In this document: positions 36,518 through 45,818 of the stretch, one piece after another
Numbering within the stretch: position 1 is the first letter of the stretch
Layout: every line of letters begins with the position of its first letter
Assembly: GCA_028693705.1 (NCBI GenBank)
Contig: JAQUUX010000001.1
Coordinates: 1 to 64,000 of the forward strand
Length of the DNA: 64,000 bases
Reading direction: 5' to 3'
Source of the DNA: Lachnospiraceae bacterium
GTDB taxonomy: Bacteria; Bacillota; Clostridia; Lachnospirales; Lachnospiraceae
Position numbers and translations under genes: made by a program
The notes under the pieces: model-generated
Databases searched by the model: none
Told to the model about the DNA's origin: nothing
What the model saw: only the letters and a program-made list of their open reading frames with translations

Positions 36518-37537
36518 ATGCAAAAAATAAGAAATATACTGATTCCGGCAGGTGTTTTAGCTGCCCTCGCCGTGATCATTGCCGGATATTATCTGTTCAA
36601 CCGGATGCCCTCCAACCCGGAAGGCACTGTAGGAAATACGGCAGGTAATCTAAACAATAATGGTCTGTTCTGCGAATATAATGAAAAAATTTATTTTTCC
36701 AACGCTTATGATAATAATGCCCTGTATGTCATGAACAATGATTTCTCAAAGGTCAAGAAACTAAGTGATGCACAGGTGTCTTTTTTAAATGCCGGCGGGA
36801 AAAATCTCTACTATTATCAGTATGGCAGCGGCGGTAATGCAGGTCTTGGTTATGTACGTTCTGTAAAGGGTCTGTTTCGTTCAAATTTAAGTGGAAAGCG
36901 AACAGAATGTCTCTGTGACGATGCCATGACAAAAGCACAGCTTGTCGGTGACTATGTATACTTTGAAAATTATCAGGAAAATTCAAAAATGTCCTTACAT
37001 AAGGTAAAAATTGACGAGTCGGAGGAAATCGTTGTTTCACCTGATTGGATCAACCCGGCTAGTGTATTAAACGGTGTAATCTACTATAATGGAACCGGCA
37101 CCAATCATTTTCTGTATGCCTTGGACACCAGAACTGATCTGAGTACAACCGTTTATGAAGGAGATGTCTGGTATCCCATTGCAGACAATGGTTATGTCTA
37201 TTACCTGAATGTTGCTGATAATTATAAGCTTTGCCGGTATTCTTTGTCTGACAGTTCTGTCGAGACACTGACCGAGGATCGGGTGGATCTGTTTAATCTT
37301 TCAGGCGATATGATTTATTATTCCAGAAACTCTATTACAGAACCGGCTCTGATGCGAATGCGGATCGATGGTTCGAATCCCGAAAAAGTGGCAGATGGTG
37401 TCTATGAAAACTTGAATATTGCAGGCGGCACCCTCTTCTATAATGAATATGATAAACCGATCCCTGTCTATACCCAGAATGTAACGGGTCCTGTTCAGCA
37501 GTTTACATTTGATACAGCAGCACAGGCTGTCAAGTAA
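36518..37537 (+). CDS. DUF5050-like secreted or membrane-anchored protein
   Basis: A 339-residue protein with an N-terminal membrane helix (about 8-27, ILIPAGVLAALAVIIAGYYLF) and a long extracellular region of repeated short beta units rich in Tyr, Asn and Asp: KIYFSNAYDNNALYVMN, KNLYYYQYG, GDYVYFENYQ, GVIYYNGTG, NGYVYYLNV, GDMIYYSRN. This resembles the DUF5050 beta-propeller-like repeats found in Firmicutes surface proteins. Role unknown. GGAG lies 8 bases before the ATG at 36518. It is a single gene with a shared terminator. Confidence 0.8.
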   Translation: MQKIRNILIPAGVLAALAVIIAGYYLFNRMPSNPEGTVGNTAGNLNNNGLFCEYNEKIYFSNAYDNNALYVMNNDFSKVKKLSDAQVSFLNAGGKNLYYYQYGSGGNAGLGYVRSVKGLFRSNLSGKRTECLCDDAMTKAQLVGDYVYFENYQENSKMSLHKVKIDESEEIVVSPDWINPASVLNGVIYYNGTGTNHFLYALDTRTDLSTTVYEGDVWYPIADNGYVYYLNVADNYKLCRYSLSDSSVETLTEDRVDLFNLSGDMIYYSRNSITEPALMRMRIDGSNPEKVADGVYENLNIAGGTLFYNEYDKPIPVYTQNVTGPVQQFTFDTAAQAVK

Positions 37538-37588
37538 TCGCCTACCGACAACATGATATATCAACTACAATGACATATTTGTAAGCAC

Positions 37589-37632
37589 AAAAAATGCAAA
37601 GACATATATAAAAACACGCCTTTGCATTTTTT
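37589..37632. terminator. Bidirectional terminator, DUF5050 gene/brnQ
   Basis: AAAAAATGCAAAG (37589-37601) and CTTTGCATTTTTT (37620-37632) are perfectly complementary around an 18-base loop. Both strands have T-runs on the outgoing side. Confidence 0.85.
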
Positions 37633-37667
37633 CATCAGGTAAAAATATAGCCTTCAAAAAATGGTTG

Positions 37668-39014
37668 TCAAGTTGAGGAAACCATCTTTCTCCACAAAAG
37701 TCCAATTACAGCACCAATTACTGCCGGCACAATCCAACCCAGTCCAATATTAAAAAGAGGCAGCCTGTCAACAGCAAAATCAACCAATCCGTTTACATGC
37801 AGAATGTTTCTCGCCCCTTCCGGCAATGCCTTCATGAAATCGAATACCGCTGCCATAAAGGTCAGTATCGTTACCGATTGAAACACCTCCCTGGAATAAC
37901 CAAAACATTTTCCAAAGATACTTAATAAAATAAGCGTAATTGCCAACGGATACAGTAACATCAAAACAGGAATAGAGTATGCCACGATCTTATTCAATCC
38001 CAAATTCGCAATAAGGAAAGAAACTAGACTGAATCCAATTGCCCACCAGGAATAAATAATCTTTCCACTGGTAAGAGATACAAATGTTTCACTAATAGAA
38101 GTGACAAGTCCAATTGCAGTTTTCAAACAGGCAAGTGTAATCATAATTGCCAGCAGAATCTGCCCTACAGGGCCGAAGTATTCCCTTGCAACCAGTGCAA
38201 GCACCTCTCCACCATTATTACATACAGGCAGTACGCCTCTGCTCTGCGCCCCTACCACGATAATGGAAATATAGATAACCGCCATTAAAAGCATACTGAA
38301 AAATCCGGATTTTACCATATCTGCCGCAACCTGTCCCGGCTCTTCAATCCCTTTTCTTCGCAATACATTAATGACAACAATTCCAAAGGCCAGAGCTGCC
38401 AGTACATCCATGGTATTATAGCCTTCCATGAGCCCTGTAAAAAAGCTGCCGGTATGATAAGCGCTTTCCGGTACAACGGTTGTCACACTTCCCAAAGGAT
38501 GAGTCAGTGCAGTAATAATCAAAATCGCCAGTACCGCCAAAAACATAGGATTCAAAATCTTCCCCACCCAGGTCAGAATGCCGGTTGGATTCAAAGAAAA
38601 GAATAAAACAATAGCAAAAAAACAAACAGAGAATACTGCCAGCCAGATTGCAGTCCCACCCTCTCCCAGCAAAGGCTCCAATCCAACAGAAAATGAAACG
38701 GTTGCTGTTCTCGGAATCGCAAAGAAAGGTCCTATGGTAAGATACAGGCATATGGTAAACAGCAGACTATAGCCCTTTGATACCCTGTTCCCCATTTCCA
38801 GAAGTCCGTTACTCCTGGACATTCCCATGCCAATAATCGCCAGTAAAGGAAGTCCGACACCGGTTACTATGAAACCCGCAGCAGCACTCCACATATTAGC
38901 ACCTGCCAGCTGCCCCATCTGTGCCGGAAAGATCAGATTTCCGGCTCCAAAGAACAGCCCAAACAACATGGATGAAATTGCAATGTATTCCGTATATTTA
39001 AGCTTCTGTTTCAT
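37668..39014 (-). CDS. brnQ: Branched-chain amino acid carrier BrnQ
   Basis: A 448-residue membrane protein with about 12 helices. Family signatures: MLFGLFFGAGNLIFPAQMGQLAG near the N-terminus, PFFAIPRTATVSFSVG, and MEGYNTMDVLAALAFGIVV. BrnQ imports leucine, isoleucine or valine with sodium. A single gene, 44 bases downstream of the nucleoside importer operon; no terminator is evident in that gap, so its own promoter is not certain. Confidence 0.94.
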   Translation of the reverse strand: MKQKLKYTEYIAISSMLFGLFFGAGNLIFPAQMGQLAGANMWSAAAGFIVTGVGLPLLAIIGMGMSRSNGLLEMGNRVSKGYSLLFTICLYLTIGPFFAIPRTATVSFSVGLEPLLGEGGTAIWLAVFSVCFFAIVLFFSLNPTGILTWVGKILNPMFLAVLAILIITALTHPLGSVTTVVPESAYHTGSFFTGLMEGYNTMDVLAALAFGIVVINVLRRKGIEEPGQVAADMVKSGFFSMLLMAVIYISIIVVGAQSRGVLPVCNNGGEVLALVAREYFGPVGQILLAIMITLACLKTAIGLVTSISETFVSLTSGKIIYSWWAIGFSLVSFLIANLGLNKIVAYSIPVLMLLYPLAITLILLSIFGKCFGYSREVFQSVTILTFMAAVFDFMKALPEGARNILHVNGLVDFAVDRLPLFNIGLGWIVPAVIGAVIGLLWRKMVSST

Positions 39015-39058
39015 TCAGTTTCCCCCCTGAAGATATAACAGTTTATATGCCGATACTA

Positions 39059-40039
39059 TTATCTTTCTTCCCTGAAATACGCCACACCCAGACTGGCCGG
39101 TGGCTGCGTTTCTCTCTTATTTCTAAAGCTTGTAAAGATCAGCACCAAGATGGTTACCAGATAAGGTAACATTTTAAACAATTCCTGTGAACCCCTGTTT
39201 AATCCCGGTACATATAGATACAGAATAGAAAGTGCACCAAACAGGAAGGATCCCCAGATTACATTAATCGGATTCCATACCGCAAAGATAACAATTGCAA
39301 TGGCCAGCCAGCCTCTGTCACCGATACAGTCATTGGTCCAGGTTCCACCCAGGTATTCCATGACGAAATTAAGTCCTCCAAGTCCTGCAATGGCAGCACC
39401 CAGAACAGTTGCCACATATTTATACCGGTTTACATTAATACCTGCTGCATCTGCGGTAGCAGGACTCTCGCCAACGGCTCTCAGATTTAAACCAGTCCTT
39501 GTTTTCTTTAAAAAATAGGCCAGGGAAATGGCAAGTGCTACTGCCACATAGGTCAGCACACCGTTTGAAAATAATACCGGTCCGATAAAAGGAATCTCGG
39601 AAATCAACGGTACTTTTGCCTGGTATGCACTTGCGGTGGTTGCAACAGATATCTGTCCAACACCACCAGCCAGCTTGGAAACGGAACCACCAAAGAAGTT
39701 ACCAAAGCCCACACCAAATGTTGTCAACGCAAGACCTACCACATTCTGATTTGCTCTAAGCGTAACTGTTAAGACACTGTAGATCAAACCGCCCAATCCT
39801 GCGCAGAGAATTGCGCAAATTGCCGAAACAATCAAACCAATTACCGGACTGGGATTTTCTACTGCACCTTCATAAAAGAAAGCTCCCATCAGACCGGCGA
39901 TACCGCCCATATACATGATGCCCGGGATACCCAGATTTAAGTTACCGGACTTCTCAGTCATAATCTCTCCTGATGCACCGAATAGCATACACACACCCTG
40001 TGCAATTGCTTTTTGTAAAAATACCAGAATCACGCTCAT
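39059..40039 (-). CDS. Nucleoside ABC importer permease (second subunit)
   Basis: A 326-residue membrane protein with about 8-9 helices of the branched-chain/BMP permease fold. It opens QGVCMLFGASGEIMTEKSGNLNLGIPGIMYMGG and has the EAA-like loop LRAVGESPATADAAGINVNRYKY. This is the YufQ/NupQ branch. It overlaps the upstream permease by 4 bases. Together with the BMP lipoprotein, ATPase and first permease it forms a complete importer, most likely for nucleosides such as guanosine. The substrate is inferred from family and context. Confidence 0.92.
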   Translation of the reverse strand: MSVILVFLQKAIAQGVCMLFGASGEIMTEKSGNLNLGIPGIMYMGGIAGLMGAFFYEGAVENPSPVIGLIVSAICAILCAGLGGLIYSVLTVTLRANQNVVGLALTTFGVGFGNFFGGSVSKLAGGVGQISVATTASAYQAKVPLISEIPFIGPVLFSNGVLTYVAVALAISLAYFLKKTRTGLNLRAVGESPATADAAGINVNRYKYVATVLGAAIAGLGGLNFVMEYLGGTWTNDCIGDRGWLAIAIVIFAVWNPINVIWGSFLFGALSILYLYVPGLNRGSQELFKMLPYLVTILVLIFTSFRNKRETQPPASLGVAYFREER

Positions 40040-41154
40040 GCCTGTACCTCCTCTTCATGCTTCTTGCGGAATTTCAATTCATAATTGATAAAGAATTCAC
40101 AGCCAATCAGGAAAAACAGGATGATACCGGTTATGATATCAGAAGCATTTTTATTCAAACCAAACTGTGTTGCAATTTCAATGGAACCCTCCTGCATAAA
40201 TACCAGAAATGCCGATACCAGGATCATGGCAAGAGGATTAAATTTGGACATCCATGCAACGATAATCGCTGTAAAGCCTCTGCCGCCTGCAGTAGATGTT
40301 GAAATAGTATGACTGGCACCACTGACAATGATACTTCCTGCCACACCACAGATCGCTCCGGAAAGTGCCATGGTACGGATAATAACCTTTTTCACATTAA
40401 TACCCGCATATCTGGCTGTACTTTCACTTTCGCCTACAACTGCAATTTCATAACCCTGTTTGGAATATTTCATATAAATAGACATCACAACAGTGATCAA
40501 CAACACCACAATCAGATTCAGTACATAAGCATTTCCAAAGATAGAAGGAAACCAGCCTGCCTGAGTCTTGCTGTTAATAATACCAACAGTATTAGATCCC
40601 TTAGGATTCTCCCAAAACACGATACAGAATGTAATAATCTGCATGGCAACATAGTTCATCATCAACGTAAATAGTGTTTCATTTGTCTTAAAATATGCCT
40701 TAAAAATAGCAGGGATAATACCCCAGATCAAACCTGCTGCTGCACTGGCAATGAAGATCACAATCAGTAACAGCCAGTTAGGCATTGCATTTCCTGCATA
40801 GATCATTAAAGCAGCTGATGCCAGACCACCCATCAGGATCTGTCCTTCCGCACCAACATTCCAGAACTTCATCTTAAAAGCCGGTGTCAGACCTACAGCA
40901 ATGGTTAACAGCATGAGAAGTTCCCTGATGGATACCCAGATTCTTCTGGAATTTCCTACCGCACCGCTTACAATACCAGCATAAATCTCCACGGGATTCT
41001 GGTGTGTAATCGGAACAATTGCGATTGCACATACGATTAGGGAAAGTAAAACTGCAATCAGTCGGATTGCCCATGCCTTCTGCATGGAAATGGTATCCCG
41101 CTTGACCATACGGACAAATGGTTCCTGTACTTTTGTCATATTAGCCTGTGCCAT
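40036..41154 (-). CDS. Nucleoside ABC importer permease (first subunit)
   Basis: A 372-residue permease with about 10 helices, YufP/NupP type. It contains WNVGAEGQILMGGLASAALMI and the cytoplasmic loop EIAVVGESESTARYAGINVKK, which contacts the ATPase in relatives. The start immediately follows the ATPase stop (no spacing) and its end overlaps the next permease by 4 bases. The longer length compared with its partner is due to an extended N-terminus, as usual for this subunit. Confidence 0.92.
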   Translation of the reverse strand: MAQANMTKVQEPFVRMVKRDTISMQKAWAIRLIAVLLSLIVCAIAIVPITHQNPVEIYAGIVSGAVGNSRRIWVSIRELLMLLTIAVGLTPAFKMKFWNVGAEGQILMGGLASAALMIYAGNAMPNWLLLIVIFIASAAAGLIWGIIPAIFKAYFKTNETLFTLMMNYVAMQIITFCIVFWENPKGSNTVGIINSKTQAGWFPSIFGNAYVLNLIVVLLITVVMSIYMKYSKQGYEIAVVGESESTARYAGINVKKVIIRTMALSGAICGVAGSIIVSGASHTISTSTAGGRGFTAIIVAWMSKFNPLAMILVSAFLVFMQEGSIEIATQFGLNKNASDIITGIILFFLIGCEFFINYELKFRKKHEEEVQA

Positions 41155-42687
41155 TTACTTCTCCTCCTCTGTATTTTTTGTCATCAGCATGCCGATTTCT
41201 TCTTTTGTTGTCTTTCTGGCGTCACGAATACCTGTAATATGTCCGTTGTTCATAACCAGGATACGATCACATAATTCCAGAATAACATCCAGATCTTCTA
41301 TCACACAGATCAGGGCAACACCCTTTTCTTTTTGTTCATTTAACAGATTATAAATCGTATAAGAAGAATTGATATCCAAACCTCTTACCGGATAAGCTAC
41401 CATCAGTACTTCCGGATCAGATGCTATCTCTCGTCCCACTAATACCTTCTGTACATTTCCACCGGACAGACGACCTACCGGTGTGGAAATACTCGGGGTC
41501 ACAACATCCAGCTTTTCTACGATTTCCTTTGCCAGATTCTTTGGTGTTTCACGATCCAGGAACGGATTTGAGCCCTCCTGATAGCTTCGAAGCATCATAT
41601 TATCAGTCAGATCCATCTTACCTACCAGACCCATGCCCAGACGATCTTCCGGTACAAAAGACATATGCACGCCCAGATTTCTGATCTGTGAAGCTTTCAT
41701 ATCTGAAAGTGTATGGGTACTTCCATCCTGCGGATAATAGGAAATCTTTCCGCTTCTGATATGCTGTAAGCCTGCAATCGCTTCCAGTAATTCCTTCTGT
41801 CCGCTTCCTGCAATACCTGCAATTCCCAGTATCTCTCCACTATTCGCTTCAAAAGAGACATGATTCAGTATTTTTAAGCCTTCATGATTGACACAGGTAG
41901 CATCTTCAATTTTCAAACGGCACTCCGGATCTACCGGATCAGCTCTGTGAATATCCAGACTGACCTTACCGCCTACCATCATCTCTGTAAGAGATTCTAC
42001 TGTTGCTTCACTGGTTTCTACGGTGCCAATATATTTACCCTTTCGCAGAACCGTTACACGGTCTGACAGCGCCAGTACCTCCTGGAGCTTATGTGTAATG
42101 ATAATAATGGACTTTCCTGCATTTTTCATATTCCTGAGAACGGCAAAGAGCTTGTCTGCCTCCTGAGGTGTCAGAACTGCGGTAGGCTCATCCAAAATCA
42201 GAAGATTCGCACCACGGTATAGTACTTTTACAATCTCAACAGTCTGCTTCTGTGAAACAGACATATCATAAATCTTCTGTGCCGGATTTAAGTCAAAGCC
42301 ATACTTCTCTGTCAGTTCCTTAATATCCTTTTCCACCTGTGCCATATTGAGCGCGCCTTTTCCCGGAAGCCCCAGAATAATATTCTCTGCTGCTGTCAAT
42401 ACATCAACCAGTTTAAAATGCTGATGAATCATACCAATTCCCAGATCAAAAGCATCTTTTGGTGACTGGATGGTTACTTCTTTTCCCTCCACCAGAATAT
42501 GTCCCTCATCTGGAAAATAGATGCCGGAAAGCATGTTCATCAGGGTTGTTTTGCCACTGCCGTTTTCTCCCAGTATAGACAGGATCTCTCCTTTTTTTAC
42601 TGTCAGGTAAACACTGTCATTGGCAATTACTTTTCCGAAACGCTTTGTTACATTTTTCAATTCAATCGCATTTTCAAGCTGTTCCAC
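41155..42687 (-). CDS. Nucleoside ABC importer ATPase with two nucleotide-binding domains
   Basis: A 510-residue fused dual ATPase of the sugar/BMP type. Domain 1: Walker A LGENGSGKTTLMNML, Walker B LLILDEPTAVLTPQEADKL. Domain 2: IAGIAGSGQKELLEAIAG and a degenerate Walker B (VLMVAYPVRGLDINSSYT), with SGGNVQKVLVGREI as signature. That asymmetry is normal in this family. The start is GTG at 42687 with GGAGGA upstream; an ATG 60 bases earlier has no site and adds an unlikely hydrophobic stretch. It lies 136 bases after the BMP lipoprotein gene. Confidence 0.93.
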   Translation of the reverse strand: MEQLENAIELKNVTKRFGKVIANDSVYLTVKKGEILSILGENGSGKTTLMNMLSGIYFPDEGHILVEGKEVTIQSPKDAFDLGIGMIHQHFKLVDVLTAAENIILGLPGKGALNMAQVEKDIKELTEKYGFDLNPAQKIYDMSVSQKQTVEIVKVLYRGANLLILDEPTAVLTPQEADKLFAVLRNMKNAGKSIIIITHKLQEVLALSDRVTVLRKGKYIGTVETSEATVESLTEMMVGGKVSLDIHRADPVDPECRLKIEDATCVNHEGLKILNHVSFEANSGEILGIAGIAGSGQKELLEAIAGLQHIRSGKISYYPQDGSTHTLSDMKASQIRNLGVHMSFVPEDRLGMGLVGKMDLTDNMMLRSYQEGSNPFLDRETPKNLAKEIVEKLDVVTPSISTPVGRLSGGNVQKVLVGREIASDPEVLMVAYPVRGLDINSSYTIYNLLNEQKEKGVALICVIEDLDVILELCDRILVMNNGHITGIRDARKTTKEEIGMLMTKNTEEEK

Positions 42688-42823
42688 AGATAGTCCTCCG
42701 TTCGTTCTTTTGTTTCCCGGGTAAAAAAACACCCACTTTTCTATCATACATCGAAAAACAAAATTGCGGAACCACTTTTCGGCAGTCCCGCAATTATTTT
42801 TTGTTTTTTTATTGCATAAAAAA

Positions 42824-44098
42824 CTAGTTGGTTGTTAATTCTGTAATACCATCGATTCTAAGATCAAAAGAAGGTGCAGATGTTAATTCTGACTCATGGA
42901 AATATCCGTCAGATACACGATCAGCATAAGCTGCAAAGTCTCCGCCTGCTGCGATCTGGTCTTCTAAAGATTTACCATCGATAGTAAAGGTAGTGGTATC
43001 AAATACATGAAGGGAACCGTCTGTTAATGCTGCAATTGCCGCATCAACTGCTTCCTGTGTTCCTTCTGCAACTGCATTTGTATTGATAGGAGTGATTGCA
43101 ACTGCGCCGTCATCATAACCATGGCACCAGTCAACATCAAAGCTTTCACCATTTAATACAGCCTGTACTGCATAAGTATAGTAGATACCCCAGTTATTGG
43201 TAGAAGAAGTTAAAGCTGTGTTAGGAGCAACAGATGTCATATCAACATTGTAGCCTACACATGGAACACCTTCTGCTTCACAAGCAGTAGGAGCACCTGT
43301 GGTATCAGCATGCTGGCTGATCAGTACACAGCCGTCTGCGATCAATGCAGATGCGGTTTCTTTTTCCAGAGCCATATCAGCCCAGCTGTTTGTATACTGT
43401 ACTTCCATAGTTGCGCTTTCGCAAACGCTCTTTACGCCAAGATAGAAAGCGGTATAACCACTTACAACTTCTGCGTATGGGTAAGCACCAACGTAACCAA
43501 TCTTAGCCTGATCTGCTGTGATGTCACCAGCTTCAATCATTTCGTTTAATTTCATACCTGCTACGATACCTGTTACGTAACGTGCCTGATAGATAGCATC
43601 AAAATAGTTGTGCATGTTAGCCAGTCCACTGGAAGCTGCCTGATAACCGGTTGCATGTGCAAACTGGATTTCAGGATATTCCTGTGCTGCCTGAAGCAAA
43701 TAATCTTCATGTCCAAAGCTTGTTCCAAAAATAATGTTACAGCCCTGTTCTGCTAAATCTGTTGCAGCATCCAGACATGTTTCATCTTCCGGAATGTTAG
43801 TTTTTTCAATAATCTGATCTGCGGATAAACCAAGTGCAGTTGCCATCTCCTGAACACCTGCCATATGAGCTGCTGTATAGCCTTCGTTCTCATCACCAAT
43901 GTAGATCACACCAACCTTGATTGCAGATGCATCCAATGCTGTGCCTGCTGCTTCTGTAGCTGCTTCAGTTGTTGCTGCTGCATCAGCGGCTGTGGTCTCT
44001 GCTGTTGTTTCTGCTGTAGAAGCGGAAGAACCGCATCCAGCCAGTACACTTACGGATAATGCAAGAACTGCGAGTAAACTTACTGCTTTCTTTTTCAT
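42824..44098 (-). CDS. BMP-family substrate-binding lipoprotein
   Basis: A 424-residue lipoprotein. The signal peptide ends LAGC with the lipidated Cys at 22, then a Thr/Ala-rich linker to about residue 55. The BMP domain starts IKVGVIYIGDENEGYTAAHMAGV and includes CNIIFGTSFGHEDYLL, ARYVTGIVAGMKL, KIGYVGAYPYAEVVSGYTAF and LISQHADTTG. BMP proteins bind purine nucleosides and other small molecules. It is the first gene of the importer operon with a strong promoter and a short hairpin leader. It lies next to xpt, which fits a purine salvage role. Confidence 0.93.
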   Translation of the reverse strand: MKKKAVSLLAVLALSVSVLAGCGSSASTAETTAETTAADAAATTEAATEAAGTALDASAIKVGVIYIGDENEGYTAAHMAGVQEMATALGLSADQIIEKTNIPEDETCLDAATDLAEQGCNIIFGTSFGHEDYLLQAAQEYPEIQFAHATGYQAASSGLANMHNYFDAIYQARYVTGIVAGMKLNEMIEAGDITADQAKIGYVGAYPYAEVVSGYTAFYLGVKSVCESATMEVQYTNSWADMALEKETASALIADGCVLISQHADTTGAPTACEAEGVPCVGYNVDMTSVAPNTALTSSTNNWGIYYTYAVQAVLNGESFDVDWCHGYDDGAVAITPINTNAVAEGTQEAVDAAIAALTDGSLHVFDTTTFTIDGKSLEDQIAAGGDFAAYADRVSDGYFHESELTSAPSFDLRIDGITELTTN

Positions 44099-44154
44099 GT
44101 TTAAAACTCCTCCTGTTAATGACTCACTTTTGTGTAGTAACGCGGGCTTTATCT

Positions 44155-44191
44155 AAAAAAGGGTAGTATGCAACCACATACAACCCCTTTG
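44155..44191 (-). terminator. Terminator-like hairpin in the nucleoside importer leader
   Basis: Minus strand: AGGGGTTGTATG, a 6-base loop, CATACTACCCT, then TTTTTT. It lies between the promoter and the BMP gene, about a dozen bases from the expected transcription start. The room upstream is too short for an aptamer. GGGC before and GCCC after could form an alternative pairing. It may be an attenuator or a 5' stabilising hairpin. Confidence 0.6.
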
Positions 44192-44209
44192 TTCGCCCTC
44201 AACACTCCA

Positions 44210-44239
44210 AGTATAGTCATCGAAAATATTGTTTGTCAA
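44210..44239 (-). promoter_or_regulatory. Promoter of the nucleoside importer operon
   Basis: Minus strand: consensus TTGACA (44234-44239), 18-base spacer, TATACT (44210-44215). Confidence 0.8.
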
Positions 44240-44272
44240 GATAATTTTACATTTCTAAATATTTTATAAACT

Positions 44273-44851
44273 TTAATGCCGGAAAGTGATCTCTCCGGTC
44301 TTTGCATCCATGCTTTCCACAATAGCCAGCGACTCCAGACGGATGCCTCTTTGTCTGATCAGATCGCCACCCTGCTGAAAACCTTTTTCCACGGCAATAC
44401 CTATGCCTTCCACTGTTGCTCCGGCTTTTTTTGTAATATCCAGAAGTCCTTCCAGTGCACATCCGTTTGCCAGGAAATCATCAATAATCAGAATATGATC
44501 ATCCGGGCTTAAAAATTTCTTTGATACAATAACATCATAGATTTTCTTATGGGTAAAGGATTCGATTTTGGTAGAATACACCTCGCCATCGATGTTCAAA
44601 GACTGTGTCTTCTTTGCAAAAACCACCGGTGCATAAAAATGCTGAGCCACTACGCAGGCAATACCTATACCGGAAGCTTCCACTGTCAGAATCTTATTGA
44701 TGGGACAATCAGCGAACAGCCGTTTCCATTCTTTTCCCATCTCATTAAATAAATCAATATCCATTTGATGGTTCAAAAAGATATCTACTTTCAACACATT
44801 TCCTTCTTTTACAGTTCCATCTTTTCTGATGCGCTCTTCCAATAGCTCCAT
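44273..44851 (-). CDS. xpt: Xanthine phosphoribosyltransferase
   Basis: A 192-residue type I phosphoribosyltransferase. The start [23 protein letters not shown] and [16 protein letters not shown] are typical of Xpt. The PRPP loop is [19 protein letters not shown]. It makes XMP from xanthine and PRPP. Length (about 190) fits. No purine riboswitch core is visible in its 112-base 5' region. It is followed by the nucleoside importer, suggesting a purine salvage neighbourhood. Confidence 0.95.
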   Translation of the reverse strand: MELLEERIRKDGTVKEGNVLKVDIFLNHQMDIDLFNEMGKEWKRLFADCPINKILTVEASGIGIACVVAQHFYAPVVFAKKTQSLNIDGEVYSTKIESFTHKKIYDVIVSKKFLSPDDHILIIDDFLANGCALEGLLDITKKAGATVEGIGIAVEKGFQQGGDLIRQRGIRLESLAIVESMDAKTGEITFRH

Positions 44852-44963
44852 GGTTATGGTTTCCTTCCTATGTATAAGTTCTTATTATATTCAAATAAAA
44901 GTTATTTTCTATTTTCCTTACTTATATGTCATTTGTCAATGTAAACTTGTTTGTAACTTTTTG

Positions 44964-45791
44964 TTATTTTTTTTGTAATTGTTCCCAAAGTTCCTGCATG
45001 GATTTATGCAGTACCGGATGCTCCAGAAACGGTGCTATCTGGCACATGGGTTTTAACACAAAGTCACGGTTTTGCAGATCAGGATGTGGCACGGTAAGTT
45101 CTTCCGTTCGAATAATTCCTTTTTCATAATCATCGTAAAATAAAAGATCAAGGTCAAGAGTTCTCGGTCCCCAATGAACTTCCCGTTTTCTCTTAGCCAG
45201 GTTTTCTTCCGTCTGCAAACGATGCAATAGTTCTTCCGGATCATACAACGTGACCAATTCCATGACTCCATTCAAAAAATCCGGCTGTTCCACACCACCG
45301 TATGGCTTCGTTTCTATAAAATCAGAAATCTTACGAACTTTAATTTTAGGATCTTCTTTCAGATACTTCACAGCTTCCTCTAAAAAGTTTTCCCTGTCTC
45401 CCATATTAGATCCCAATGCTACATATGCACTGTGCCAGCCTCTGAAAACCTCTACCGAAACTGTCTCAAAAGGAAGACCAATCGGAGCCTCAGGCTTACA
45501 GATTTCCAGTCGAATCTTTTCAACCAATGGAAACGCCAGCAATATCTGCTCAGCAAGATTTTCTGCTACAGCTTCTAATAATTTACAGGTATGCTCTGTC
45601 ATATATCTGGTAATAAAATGACATACCACGCCATAATTAGTGGACTGCTCCAGTTCATCGGTAAGACCGGCTGTTCTCGTGCCGGTGTACAGATCTGCAT
45701 CCACGAAAAAGTTCTGTCCTTTTTTTGTTTCCTCTGCATATACACCATGATGGGCAAATACCTTTAAACCTTTGATTTTGATTTTATCCAT
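44964..45791 (-). CDS. folBK: Fused dihydroneopterin aldolase/HPPK (FolB-FolK)
   Basis: A 275-residue fusion. Residues about 1-117 are dihydroneopterin aldolase (KIKGLKVFAHHGVYAEETKKGQNFFVDADLY, then LLEAVAENLAEQIL). About 120-275 are 6-hydroxymethyl-dihydropterin pyrophosphokinase with VALGSNMGDRENFLEEAV, LAKRKREVHWGPRTLDLDLLFYD and VPHPDLQNRDFVLKPM. Together they convert dihydroneopterin to the pyrophosphorylated pterin used by FolP. FolB-FolK fusions are known. It lies 27 bases after folP, the last gene of the fol unit. Confidence 0.96.
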   Translation of the reverse strand: MDKIKIKGLKVFAHHGVYAEETKKGQNFFVDADLYTGTRTAGLTDELEQSTNYGVVCHFITRYMTEHTCKLLEAVAENLAEQILLAFPLVEKIRLEICKPEAPIGLPFETVSVEVFRGWHSAYVALGSNMGDRENFLEEAVKYLKEDPKIKVRKISDFIETKPYGGVEQPDFLNGVMELVTLYDPEELLHRLQTEENLAKRKREVHWGPRTLDLDLLFYDDYEKGIIRTEELTVPHPDLQNRDFVLKPMCQIAPFLEHPVLHKSMQELWEQLQKK

Positions 45792-45818
45792 TGTAGCGAT
45801 TCCTTTCTCTTATGCTTT

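Noticed and set aside
41155-42687. Missing Walker B acidic residues in the second domain of the nucleoside importer ATPase
   Set aside because: Asymmetric second domains are usual in this family of fused ATPases.
42688-42747. Additional N-terminal 20 residues of the importer ATPase
   Set aside because: No ribosome site is present, while GGAGGA is well placed for the GTG at 42687.
44852-44963. Purine riboswitch ahead of xpt or the nucleoside importer
   Set aside because: None of the conserved aptamer core is visible upstream of either gene; the importer leader is too short for an aptamer before its hairpin.
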